Source: Hawksworthiomyces lignivorus (taxonomy: Eukaryota; Ascomycota; Sordariomycetes; Ophiostomatales; Ophiostomataceae). Taken from it: DNA of 64,000 nt. The translations under genes were made by a program, and so were the position numbers. Each line of letters opens with the position of its first letter. The stretch's first letter is position 1. The notes under the pieces are model-generated. The model saw nothing but the letters and a program-made list of their open reading frames with translations, was not told the origin of the DNA and did no database searches. This document shows positions 23,590-33,670 of this stretch, piece after piece. Where the stretch lies: positions 141,810 to 205,809 of the forward strand of contig NTMA01000074.1 in assembly GCA_002917075.1 (NCBI GenBank), written 5' to 3'.

Positions 23590-25073
23590 ATGGATCTCGC
23601 CTACGATCATATCACGGAGGAGTCGCTCCCCCAGGACGAGGAGGGCAGGGACCACACCCGCGTCGCCAGCACCGTGGCCCCGGCATCGACGCTCAACGCC
23701 GACTTCCAGGCTGCCTACAGCGCCTTCTCTGCCAGCCCCTGGGCCAGCCGGCTCGGTGGTTTCTTTGGCAATGTTGTCAAGCAGGTGCGTTGACAAGGGT
23801 TGCCCCCTATCACGTGTTGTTCTCGGCCCATATCAAAGACTAACGTTTGTGCGTGTTCCCCCCCTCCCAGGGCGAGTCGGTCTACCGGGAAGCCCAGCAA
23901 GAAGTCACCGCGCTCGGCCAGGATGCTTCGAAGGGCCTGTCAGACCTCCGGGCCACCATCGTCAGCCGCACGCGCGGCCTGTCCCTGACAACCCCCTCGC
24001 CCTCGTCGACCGCTGCCGACCCGAATGCCGCATCATCCTCCGCGTCTTCGTCTGGCGCTGCTGCTCGGGACGCAGACACGACATCGACGACACCGACCGC
24101 CGACGGGGCCGATAGCGAGGCCACCGTCCTGACCCGCATCAAGGGCGAGGCGACCAAGCGGCTGCGTGACCTACAGCGGGCCGAGGACGCCGCTGACGAG
24201 GCCCTGGTCAAATTCGGCACCGGCCTCCGCGACTTTTTGCGGGATGCGATTACGATTGCGCCTCCCTCGGCAGCTGATGGCAGCGGCAGCACGACGGCCG
24301 CAGGCGGAAGTGCAGGCGGTGCAGGCGGTGCTGCCGCTGGCGCCGTCCTCTTTGAAAGCAAGGACGCCCAAGGCAAGCGCGTGATCCACACCTCGCGCTT
24401 CGATGCCCAGCTGCACGTGATCCACACCAACCCAGACAGCTTCGCCCGGGACCCGTCGTCCAGCGCCGAGTTCGCCTCGTGGACGACCGGCTTTGACATC
24501 GGCAACAAGACCGAGGACATTGCCGCCGACCTGAACAAGTACCCGGAGCTGCGTGCCACTATGGAGACCCTGGTGCCGGACACCATCCCCTACGCCGACT
24601 TCTGGAAGCGCTACTACTTTTTGCGGCACGGCATCGAGACTGCTGAGGCCCGCCGTCGGGACCTGCTGCGGGGTGTGTAGTATACGTTTTCCTTCTTTTT
24701 TTTTGTTTCTTGGTTTCTTTTTGACTAACGTGTATGGTGACTAGCCGCATCTGCCGAGGAAGAGATCGGCTGGGACGAGGACTCGGACGACGAGGCGGAC
24801 GAGTCAGGCGTCGAAGTGTCCGCCGCGACGGCCCCACGGCGTCCCGGCTCCACCGAGTCATCCACGACGATCCTGCCATCGCCCTCACACGCCACCACCT
24901 CCGCAGACGGCCTGCTGAAGCCCAGACTCACGTCCCGCAAGTCTGACGAGAAGTCACAGGCTGACAGCGAGGCCAGCTACGACATGGTCGGCGCCAAGTC
25001 GGGTGCGCCAAGCCAGGCGCCCAACAGCCCGCAGCGGGTCGAGGAGGACAGCGAGGAGGAAGATTGGGAGTAG
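23590..25073 (+). CDS. BSD-domain protein
   Basis: Three exons: 23590-23784, 23871-24672 and 24745-25073, giving 441 residues. Intron 1 has a GTGCGT donor and a pyrimidine-rich CCCAG acceptor; intron 2 has GTGTGT and GACTAG. The N-terminal part (SPWASRLGGFFGNVVKQGESVYREA) resembles the amphipathic start of cytosolic BSD proteins. The BSD domain is in the second exon, with the paired aromatic signature DFWKRYYFLRH near its end. The C-terminus is acidic and ends SEEEDWE. Proteins of this type, related to yeast Dos2 and to SYAP1-like BSD proteins, are poorly characterised, with links to ubiquitin or membrane signalling; I do not assign a specific role. Ala/Ser/Gly-rich linkers surround the domain. 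Confidence 0.87.
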
Positions 25074-25734
25074 AAGCCAGACCTTGCTTTCTCTCTCTAT
25101 CTCCCTCTCTCATGGTACATACGCAAAGCAGGAGGCATGCTGCAAGTGCATGTCTTTTGCGTCTCTGGCTGTCACATATGGTTCTTCTGTCACGCTGCTG
25201 GGCTCCTCACATTTCTGAGATCTGCTTTTCATTTCTGCGTATGGGACGGAGTTTCTTTTTTATATCTTGCTTGACCCAACTTTGCTCTTGAATATGCCCT
25301 TCGACCGCTTTCTATCCGGTCCACCTGTTGCTCTTCTTAATATCTAGCTGGCGTTTCTCATGGGCCTTTCCTTTTGCGCTTTGCGTTTTGCATCTATTGT
25401 GTCCTATAGCTACACCTCCTAGTCGCGCTGTGACAGCACATATTATTTCCTGTGGTGCTTCATGAGCAAATATGCAAATCTCGGATATTTTGTGTCTCTA
25501 TGCCCCAGAGCGTTTTAAAATTCTGCGCTTCTATGAAAAAGTATGCACGCCCGCCTTTTTTTTGCCTCCAGCCTAACGCAAGCAGATGAAATGAAAAATT
25601 CCCGAAATGTAAACCTTATAGAATCCCAGCACAAAAATTTTGCCCATGCTCAACAGAAATTAAATAAGAGTAGCGCTTTTTGAACAAGCCCACATGACCG
25701 GCACCAAGGAAGCAGCCCCCTCCGAGAGAGCCGA
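25074..25734. other. convergent intergenic region
   Basis: This lies between the 3' ends of the BSD gene (+) and TSR2 (-). It is AT-rich at its right side. I see no gene. Confidence 0.5.
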
Positions 25735-26519
25735 CTACCTCTTCTTCCGGGTCACTTTGGTAAAGCCGTCCTCGTCCACCTCGGGAGGCGGCTTCTTCTC
25801 GCGCAGCTGCGCTTCTACCAGGTCTGGCGCCTCGTCCATGTTGACGTCGCCGCCACCTTCTTCGTCGTCATCATCATCATCATCGTCGTCGTCGTCGTCG
25901 TCGTCGTCGTCATCTTTGTCGTCGTCGTCGGTCTGCCAGGCCGTGTCGTCGTCCGGCGCCGCCCGCGCCGCGTGGAACTGGCCGGCGACCTTCTTGCCGC
26001 GGGCGGCCTCCCAGCGGCGGCGCAGGTCCTCGGCGCCGGCAAACTGGCCCCGGCGGCACTGGGTCCACAGCTCGACGACCTGCTTGGCCACGTCAAAGGC
26101 GGTGCCGTCGTCGACGACCGTGTCGAACTCGTCGTCCATGATCTGCAGCAGGCGCGTCTCGACGTCCATGAGCAGGTCCTCGGCCGTGGCCGCCGCCGCT
26201 GCAACCGCAGACTGCGAGGACGCCGCAAACGACGGCGACTGCCAGGTCGCCTCAAAGAGCTCGCACACGGCGCCGGCGAACCAATCGCGCTTGTCGGCGC
26301 CGTCGCCGCCGCCGAGGTTGCTCTCGACCGCAAACGACAGCGGCGCCCACAGGTGCAGGGCCATGGCGACGGCCGACTCAAAGGTGCGCTCGCACGTCTC
26401 TGCAGCGCAGGGGGGAGAAAGGAGCAAGGTCAGCAGAGCGGTCTCGTTGTCTGGCGGGCCCACACAGGGGACCGAAAGCGACAGTAGAAGCATCTCTTAC
26501 CCTGGGATGGAGTCGCCAT
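25735..26519 (-). CDS. TSR2: TSR2-like pre-rRNA processing protein
   Basis: Two exons, 26519-26501 and 26399-25735, giving 227 residues. The first exon encodes MATPSQ plus one base; the intron has a GTAAGA donor and a CTGCAG acceptor. The conserved domain begins ETCERTFESAVAMALHLW and continues to VESNLGGG, the WGG-type pattern of TSR2. In yeast Tsr2 escorts ribosomal protein eS26 (Rps26) to pre-40S ribosomes and is needed for 20S pre-rRNA processing. Near the C-terminus is a nearly unbroken Asp run coded by tandem GAC/GAT codons, then the motif EVDEDGFTKVTRKKR, which is typical of the family end. An acidic C-terminus is normal for TSR2, but this run is long. Confidence 0.9.
25863..25935 (-). 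repeat. GAC/GAT trinucleotide tract coding poly-Asp
   Basis: The coding strand is a near-pure trinucleotide repeat within TSR2, giving about 21 Asp interrupted by one Lys. Pure repeats of this kind are expected to vary in length between strains. Confidence 0.85.
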
Positions 26520-27197
26520 GATTATGGACTTTGGGTTGCGACAGAGAGATAAACTCAAGCTCTGTGCGGTAGACACAGATGCGTTTACTGTCGCAGTCTT
26601 CTAAAATGTAGACTGTCGTCGTCCCTTACTCTTTGGCACTGATTCCGCTCGCCTAAATGTTTTTCAAGCATATGCGACAGCACTTTCGCATATAATTTTT
26701 TTTTAAGCAGCAATGGAGGGGCATCGGATAAGATAAGCCCCAGGAAATTTTTCGGCAGACAGAAAGCCACTGGCAACGCCGGATAGCCATTGCGATGCAC
26801 ATCACGACTGCAATTGATTTGAATTGTTTCTCATTTTTGCTTTATGGTAATTTTCTCTATTTCATTCCAGGTACATCCAAGAGAGCAGTAGACTTGTAGC
26901 ATAGCCAAAGGAATAAGCGTAACATGCAGGAACTCTACACTGACAAAAAAAATGGCAAAGCAAAAAATGCAAGTCCTTTCCAAGAACGCCTCGTGGCAAG
27001 AAAAGAAGGCATGCGTCGCTGTTCGAATTACCCTCTCTCCTCTCCTTCTCTTCTATAGATTTTCTTTGGATTTTTGTAATTTTTTTTTTCCCTTTCCAAA
27101 GACGAGATTTTGAAGGTGGGTGGGTAGGATGGGGACCCTTTCTTCCCGGGCCTTTTGTCTATGACGAAAATAAGATTAAAAAAAATGTGTGTCCTTG
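26520..27197. other. intergenic, TSR2 promoter and RIB3 3' flank
   Basis: No gene is seen. Both neighbours are on the minus strand, so this holds the TSR2 promoter and the RIB3 3' end. Several T runs occur around 27055-27100. Confidence 0.45.
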
Positions 27198-28058
27198 CTA
27201 CTCCTCGTCCACCTGCGGGCCGGGGAACGTGTTCTTTGCGCCGCTCGGCTGCGTCTTCTCGAGGTAGGCGGCCAGGTCCGCAATGGTGCACACCTTGAGG
27301 CCCCACTTCTGGGCGAAGGCGACGCAGCCGGCGCCGCGCAGCATGCCCGAGTTGTGGTGCAGGGCCTGGCCGGGCACGGGCTCGCCGTCGTCGACGAGCT
27401 CCGAGATGACGCCGACGCGCTGCTTGCCGGCCAGCCGGCAGAAGTCGATGGCGGCCTCGGTGTGGCCGCGGCGCTCGCGGACGCCACCGGGGCGCGCGCG
27501 CAGCGGCAGGACGTGGCCTGGGCGGCGGAAGGCGGCGGCTGGGCTGCTGGCCTTGCCGTTGCTGCTGCCGTTTTGCTGCGCGGCCACGGCAGCGACGAGC
27601 TCGGCGTCGTCCTGCGCCAGGCGCCGGCAGGTGAGGGCGCGGTCGTGGGCGCTGATGCCCGTCGTGACGGAGGCGTCGGCGGCGTCGATGGTCACGGTAT
27701 AGGCGGTGCCGCGCAGGTCCTCGTTGTCGACGACCATAGGCGGCAGCGCCAGGCGGTCGGCGCGGGTGGGCAGCACGGGGGCGCAGATGATGCCGGACGA
27801 GTGGCGGACCAAAAAGGCCATCTGCTCGGTGGTGACGTCTTCGGCGGCAATGATGAGGTCGCCTTCATTCTCACGCCCCGGGTCGTCCATGACCACAATG
27901 AATTGGCCATCGCCTGCAAACTGAGGTTAGACCCTGCTCTACCTCGTAGTTCCTCGCGGATTCTCCCTCGCGTGCGCCAAGGCCCACTACTTACGGAACG
28001 CCTGGATGGTCTCCGGAATGGAGTTGAAGGCTGTGGGTTCTACCATGGGGCCAGGCAT
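27198..28058 (-). CDS. RIB3: 3,4-dihydroxy-2-butanone 4-phosphate synthase
   Basis: Two exons, 28058-27995 and 27913-27198, giving 259 residues. The intron has a GTAAGT donor and a TTTGCAG acceptor. The enzyme converts ribulose 5-phosphate to L-3,4-dihydroxy-2-butanone 4-phosphate plus formate, one of the two branch precursors of riboflavin. Landmarks are [18 protein letters not shown] (residues 30-47), [10 protein letters not shown], the loop [20 protein letters not shown], and HTEAAIDFC. It is a stand-alone RibB-type protein without the GTP cyclohydrolase II fusion found in many bacteria and plants. An Ala/Ser-rich insert ([13 protein letters not shown]) before RPGH explains part of the extra length. 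The second Met, four residues in, is an alternative start. Confidence 0.95.
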
Positions 28059-29674
28059 TGTGTTTGTGTTTGGCAGAGAATGTGTGGAAAAGGGCTATTT
28101 TGATTGCAGTGCAAGTGAACCTGCTAACTTCTCAGGTGCGAGGTTCGTCGTCCGAGAGTCTCTTGCTCGTGTGCGTACGGGTTGGCAAGTAGAGAGTACC
28201 TCGGCAGTCGATGCTCGACTCTCTCTGCTGGTGGGATTTGCTAAACCCCGTCGCAGCAAATGACTCAGACACAGCAACCGAAGAGTGTTTCCTCTAATAC
28301 CCTACTTCTACTGCCAATTGACCTCGGGGAGGAAAGACCGAATTGTCTCAAAAAATCAGGCAATGTCCGGAAAAGATGAAGCTGCGTAGTGCAAAATCTG
28401 GCTTCCCCGTGACAGTTATAAACGTTTAAAAAAAAAAAAGGCTGCTACTGCTAAATACATAAAGAGAAATTTCTGGGCGCGTCAAGCGTGCGTTCGTCCG
28501 TCCGTCCTACACGGGCGGATTAGTTTAATAATAAATCGCACCGCAAAGGAACAATATACATGTGCTGCGCAAGAATAAAATAATTGTAATTGTAATAGTA
28601 TAGTAATATGGTGTGGTTTTGAGTCTTAGCGGGCTTTTGCCCGAACATCGGGTTCTCGGATTTGGTCTTGGTGGTGGGCGGGCTTACTGTGCATGCACAG
28701 AATGCTGGTGGAAAGCAAGGGAGCTTCTAGGCAAAGAGAGAGGTGGGAGTTTGTTCGGTGTCAGCGGCCATGCCCGGGGGGAGGCTGGAACCGCCGACTG
28801 CAGACAGCCGCGAGAGAAGGAGGAAAAGGTGCGAGCGAAACAGATAGCCAGGGCCCATATTATTTTGGGGTGGTTTTTTTTTTTTTTATTGGCTTTCTAA
28901 TGGCTATGGGGCTAGCAGGTAGCCTGCTAGGTTCTTTCCGCTTCCATGTGTTCTTCTTCCACCAACGAGCGCTTTCTACCTTCCGTGTTCTACTTGCTCA
29001 GTCGGAAATTTATGGCGGCAAATAAAGTATCTCTTATGCATCTGATGTAAACCGAAGAGATACTCAAATATAATACATTCGACTTTCAAAGAGAAGACGG
29101 CTCGAGATACACATTCAAGCAGGTTCCATGAAAACTGAGACAATGTGACGAACCTGTGATGACATGCAGCCATTCTCGTCTCGCGCATCATGTGAGCAGG
29201 CCGGCCAGAAAAGGCGAGGCCGTATTCCACTAATTCGTCATTTATTGAGGCAATAGATAGACTAGATGTTTTCAGGAAGGAGGCTCGGAGTTCTCCTGAA
29301 CCTAAGAAAGGGCCCAGGCGAGATACATAGAAGGAGAGCAGGATTCTTCAATTCGCTCCCTGCGTGTGCGCGTGATAGCAGCAGCGGACCCGACGGTGCG
29401 GTTTCCTCACCCTGAAATGACGTATTTAAAAACAGAACCAAGATGGTGCAATAGGAGGACAGAGCACAGAACGCTTGCAGTTGCTCCGCTCTCTGTGGTG
29501 GTGTCCCTGGCAAGCACAGACCCGATCGAAGATGGCCGTTTGAAGTAGGCGGTGAAATATGGCAGAAATGCAGACAGAGCATCTGAAAGCGCCACACCAG
29601 TGGAAGCAGCAAAAGCAGGTGAGCTCGACGGCCATGGACAGCTCCCTAGCCCAAGCCGCCACAGATTCGCAGAT
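28059..29674. promoter_or_regulatory. divergent upstream region of RIB3 and COQ3
   Basis: This 1.6 kb spacer between divergent genes contains no gene I can support. An A run of about 12 lies near 28428 and a T run of about 15 near 28875. A riboflavin-responsive RNA element was looked for and not seen. Confidence 0.4.
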
Positions 29675-30748
29675 ATGCCTCCAATAGCTACATCGCGAGC
29701 TGGCACCTCAGCATTGGGCCGAGCATGTCGCTTGAGGCCCCGCACAGCTCAATACTGCGGCGCGCAGCTGACCGCGCAGACGCTGCGTAGCTCGGCAGCA
29801 GCTTCAATAGCAAGACGGCCTTCTCCAGTAGTAGCTCCCTTTCGCTGTCATTCGACGTCTTCTTCCGCTTCTTCCTCGTCCTCGTCCTCTTCCTCCTCCG
29901 CCTCCGTCAGCCCTGATGAGGTCGCCCACTTTAATGCTCTCGCCTCCTCATGGTGGGACCCTTATGGTCCGTCGCGTCTCCTGCACCAGATGAACCCGCT
30001 CCGCCACGATTTCATCCGGGATTGCTTCGAGAGCGGAAGAGCAGAAGCTTCTGTCCCTCCCCCGCCCCGCCGCTACCTCGATATCGGCTGCGGCGGCGGC
30101 ATCTTCGCCGAGAGCGCCGCGCGCCTGCCCGCCACCGAGTCCGTCACTGCCATTGACCCGTCTGCCGAGGTGCTGGGCGTGGCGCGCGCGCATGCCCGGC
30201 GGGACCCGCTGCTGCGGGCCCCGCGCCTTGTCTACCGCCAGGCAGCGATCGAAGACCTGAGCGGGGACGAGAGCGAGAGCGGGAGCGGGAGCGGGAGCAG
30301 GAGCGGGAGCCCCGCGGAGCTCTTCGACGTGGTCTCCGTGTTCGAAGTGATCGAGCACGTGGCACCCGAGCAGCAGGGCGCGTTCCTGGCGCGGTGCGGC
30401 CGGCTGGTGCGGCCCGGCGGCTGGCTGGTCGGCAGCACGATGGCGCGCACGTGGACGAGCTGGCTGACCACCGTCGTGGCCGCCGAGGACGTGCTGGGCA
30501 TCGTGCCGCCGGGCACCCACGACTGGCGCAAGTACGTCGACGCCCACGAGCTGCAGGCCCACTTTGTCGCCCCGGGAGCCGCCTCCGCCGTCGCCGCGTG
30601 GCGGCACGCGCGGTTCCAGGGGGTGGCGTACGTGCCCGGGCTGGGGTGGCAGGTGGTGCCAGGCGGCGAGAAGCTGGGCAACTACTTTTTCGGCATCCAG
30701 AGGGCAGAAGAGCCGCAGAGCGACGTCACGGGACACGACGAGCAGTAG
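29675..30748 (+). CDS. COQ3: ubiquinone biosynthesis O-methyltransferase, mitochondrial
   Basis: This is a single-exon 357-residue protein. I choose the ATG at 29675, since translation from it gives an Arg/Ser/Ala-rich, acid-free N-terminus (residues 1-60) like a mitochondrial import signal. The frame is open further upstream to 29552. The family opening VAHFNALASSWWDPYG is at residues 83-98, then RLLHQMNPLRHDFI; SAM motif I is LDIGCGGGIFAE from residue 135, with AIDPSAEV downstream and FDVVSVFEVIEHV as motif II. COQ3 performs both O-methylation steps of coenzyme Q synthesis in the mitochondrial matrix. A Ser run precedes the domain, and a Gly-Ser repeat is inserted between motifs I and II. 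Confidence 0.93.
   Translation: MPPIATSRAGTSALGRACRLRPRTAQYCGAQLTAQTLRSSAAASIARRPSPVVAPFRCHSTSSSASSSSSSSSSSASVSPDEVAHFNALASSWWDPYGPSRLLHQMNPLRHDFIRDCFESGRAEASVPPPPRRYLDIGCGGGIFAESAARLPATESVTAIDPSAEVLGVARAHARRDPLLRAPRLVYRQAAIEDLSGDESESGSGSGSRSGSPAELFDVVSVFEVIEHVAPEQQGAFLARCGRLVRPGGWLVGSTMARTWTSWLTTVVAAEDVLGIVPPGTHDWRKYVDAHELQAHFVAPGAASAVAAWRHARFQGVAYVPGLGWQVVPGGEKLGNYFFGIQRAEEPQSDVTGHDEQ
30264..30312 (+). repeat. GGGAGC hexamer repeat within COQ3
   Basis: About six to seven copies of a GGGAGC-like unit encode a Glu/Ser then Gly-Ser stretch between the first and second SAM motifs, where a flexible insert can be tolerated. Confidence 0.75.
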
Positions 30749-31814
30749 CAAGAACAAGCAGCGAATAAAACTACAAAGGAAAGAAAGGGCATAAACATTT
30801 GTGGCGTGGCGTAGCTAAGGAAATCAGAATAACAGTTGCTTATCGTAACATCATCCAGCTTCCTTGATCAACACTCCCTCCCTTGTTGCTTAGAATATGT
30901 AACTCATAGCTTCTCCTTCAGAATACCGCTTGAAAGACAATAAAGACACTAAACAATAGAGCATGAAATACATTAAAGAAGCAAGAGAGAGATTCTAAAG
31001 CCGCGTCAGAAATCAGATGGTCGTGGTTTTCATAAGATTCATTCCATCCAAGAGCACCCCGGTCCGGCAGGGAAACAAAAGCGTATGCGAACAACCCAAA
31101 CGAACTTGAATACATACACAACCCGTTTCCCGACCCTTGTCTTTCCTCGATTAGAAAGACAGACAAGAAACAGCAAAATACATTCTTATATACTATTCGG
31201 CTTCATGGGGATTGGCCAAACGAAGGGATGAGAGAAAGGAAACATGAAAATCAAAAGTAGAACCACTACGCCGCCGCTATGCTAAATGGAGGTCGCTTCA
31301 CGGCCTTCAGCCTCCCGCAGAAATGCATAACTATAGCCACATAAGCCAGAACGCCGCTGCGCTTTTATTGTAAGGAAACATAATGGGGATGAAGTGGGAG
31401 GAATTCTTGAAAAAAAAAAAATCAGACATGAAGAAAACAGTAGATGAAATATGTAAATACGAAATGTTGGGGAAGGATGGAAATGAAGCAAAAGACAGAA
31501 TAAAAAGGAGAACAAATAAAAAAAAGATAAAAATAAACACATTTGTGAAATACAAATTAAAAAGGATGCAGAAATATGATGTGGTGTCGTAATACGCCAG
31601 CATTGTCGAAAGCTACCATAGATTTGTTCTCGTTGCTCCGACGGGAGAATGAAGTGTCTTAAAGTAGTAGCTCATTTGTGAGGTTTTGCTGTAATCTTGA
31701 CTACTATGAGCTTTGTTCAGATTTCCGCCGTCGTGTGATAGAAGATAACGGCCTCGGCAGGTGGTGTCAGTGGAGGTAGTATCAGAGTTGTCACTTCTTT
31801 GACAGAGGACCAGC
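30749..31814. other. convergent intergenic region
   Basis: This lies between the 3' ends of COQ3 (+) and the Clr5 gene (-). It is AT-rich, with an A-rich plus strand at 31380-31570. I see no gene. Confidence 0.5.
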
Positions 31815-33670
31815 TTAGAAACCTCCTTGGCTGGAAGGCACTAGATTGCCGGTACTAGTATCAGTCATGGGATATCCAAGAATAATTTGATGCGATGGTG
31901 ACGATGCCAGCGATTTTGGCGACACAGGAGTCGTTGGCACCACCAATGATTTGGTAATGGTTGGCGTCACTGGCCCGTCACCTCTCCCTACTACCCCATT
32001 CGGGGTAGCTGCCTGCTTGATCGTCGTTGTCGATGACTCGCTGTGCGCATAACTATATCCTGGTGGTGGTGAAAACGATGACTGGCTGTTGCTGGCCGTA
32101 ATTGAAGGTGCGATCATTAGATTTATACCCTGCGGCGATGGATTTCCATACATCGCTCGTCTGGGCCCCTGGTCGAGCTCGCCGCTAGAGAGATTGCTAA
32201 CAGAGAAGCCGCCAGTATTATGGAAAGAGTTGGACATGGACTGTTGCATAGGCAGAGAGCCTTGATCTTGATGAGATACGTGGCTATTCTGCTGCTGATG
32301 GACGAATCGATTCGATTGCTGATAGCTTCCACGGTGGCTGTAGCCGTGCCCTATACGTCGCGCTTGGAAGGGCTGATATGGTCCCTGGTGCTCTTGTTGC
32401 GAGATCGCATCTTCGTATGCATGATCACCGATGCCGAGCAGATCGTTTGCCGGAGGCAAGCTGTTGTCGCTCGACGAGACGTCAGGTACAGAACCACCTA
32501 AGCTAGGCAATGAATCAGGTTGAATGCTTGAATTTTGCAGATCACGAAGAGCAGCAATTGGAGCCAACGCCAATCGGTCCTCAATCGGGCTATCCAATCC
32601 ACAAGTGTTTGGTTGCCATTGGAAATAGTTGTTAGAAGCCGAGTGTGTAGACGCCAAAGACGGCGAGCACATGCTGGTGCTGCTTGCAGAGTGGAGTGGT
32701 ATATCACGCTGAGTGCTCAGGGCCATTTGGAAGCTGGAATGTTGTTGTTGTTGTTGCTGCTGCTGCTGCCGCTGCTGCTGCTGCTGAAACATAGAATAAT
32801 CAATACCTTGGGTTGTGAACGATGACAGAGGCGTAGATTGATGGGCTAAACATTGATGTTCATCACTTCCAAAATTAAGAGCCGTGCTAAGACGAGACAG
32901 CCGTTAGTTTTTGATGCTGGAAAGACAGACACGACGAAGTAAATCACAAAGAAATCACGAAAGGAGCTTTGAACCGCCTGTTGCGCCCTAATCCAGCAAA
33001 AATGAGCAAAAAAAAAGGGGGAAGCATGGGAAGATTTACTTGGCATACAGGCTCTCATTACTCGATATATGGGCCTGAGTAGATTGTCCGATCCTGGTGT
33101 GCCTGCCGGGTGTTGATGGCGTTGGCAAGCTCCTGACGCCCTTAGTTACCAAGGCGTTATAGGCGGCTGTATTTGGTACCGACGCAGAAGTATTGAGAGA
33201 GAGGTGGGCGGGCATCACGCTCTCTAAACGTGGCATAACCGATGATGAGTGCGAAGCTGAATGAGTAGCCTTCGAGCGAGAAACTGAATTTGCCGCACTC
33301 TTAGATCTCCCAGCTCCAGATTTGTTTGCTATATGATTGGATGTCACTCTTGTAACTGTCCGTGGGACAGGAGATGATCTGTGGCTTGTATTGTCTTGCC
33401 TACGAGTATATTTCGTTATGTTCCATCTCTTTCTGGAAAATTTTTCACGATATGCTCTCTGTCTACATGTGGCTGCTGTCAATATAATGCAAAATAGATC
33501 TCTCTGCGATAGATATACATGGAGAAGAGTGAAGGAAAGGTAGCAAGAAAAACTCACGATGCGTCGAATCCTCTCGCTTTCATGATTTCTATCACTTTAT
33601 TGAGAGGTATGTTTTGATTCACATAGAGTTCAAGGATTTCCTCCTTTCTTTCTTCAAAAGGTTTCGTCAT
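31815..33670 (-). CDS. Clr5-domain protein with poly-Gln tract
   Basis: Three exons: 33670-33558, 33462-33040 and 32886-31815, giving 535 residues. Donors are GTGAGT and GTAAAT, and intron 2 has an ACTAACG branch. The N-terminal 55 residues form a Clr5 domain split by intron 1: FEERKEEILELYVNQNIPL, IEIMKARGFDAS, then QRAYREKFSRKRWNITKY. This module is named after fission yeast Clr5, which acts in heterochromatin silencing, and in filamentous fungi it is found at the N-terminus of many uncharacterised nuclear proteins. The rest is Ser/Gln/Pro-rich, apparently disordered, with a poly-Gln run just after the start of exon 3. A DNA- or chromatin-related role is an inference from the domain only. 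Confidence 0.85.
32741..32787 (-). repeat. CAG/CAA repeat coding poly-Gln
   Basis: The coding strand has about 15 Gln codons with one Arg interruption in the Clr5-domain protein. CAG codons dominate one half and CAA the other. Confidence 0.85.

Noticed and set aside
27189..28103. 304-codon plus-strand frame
   Set aside because: Antisense shadow of RIB3, which has catalytic motifs on the minus strand.
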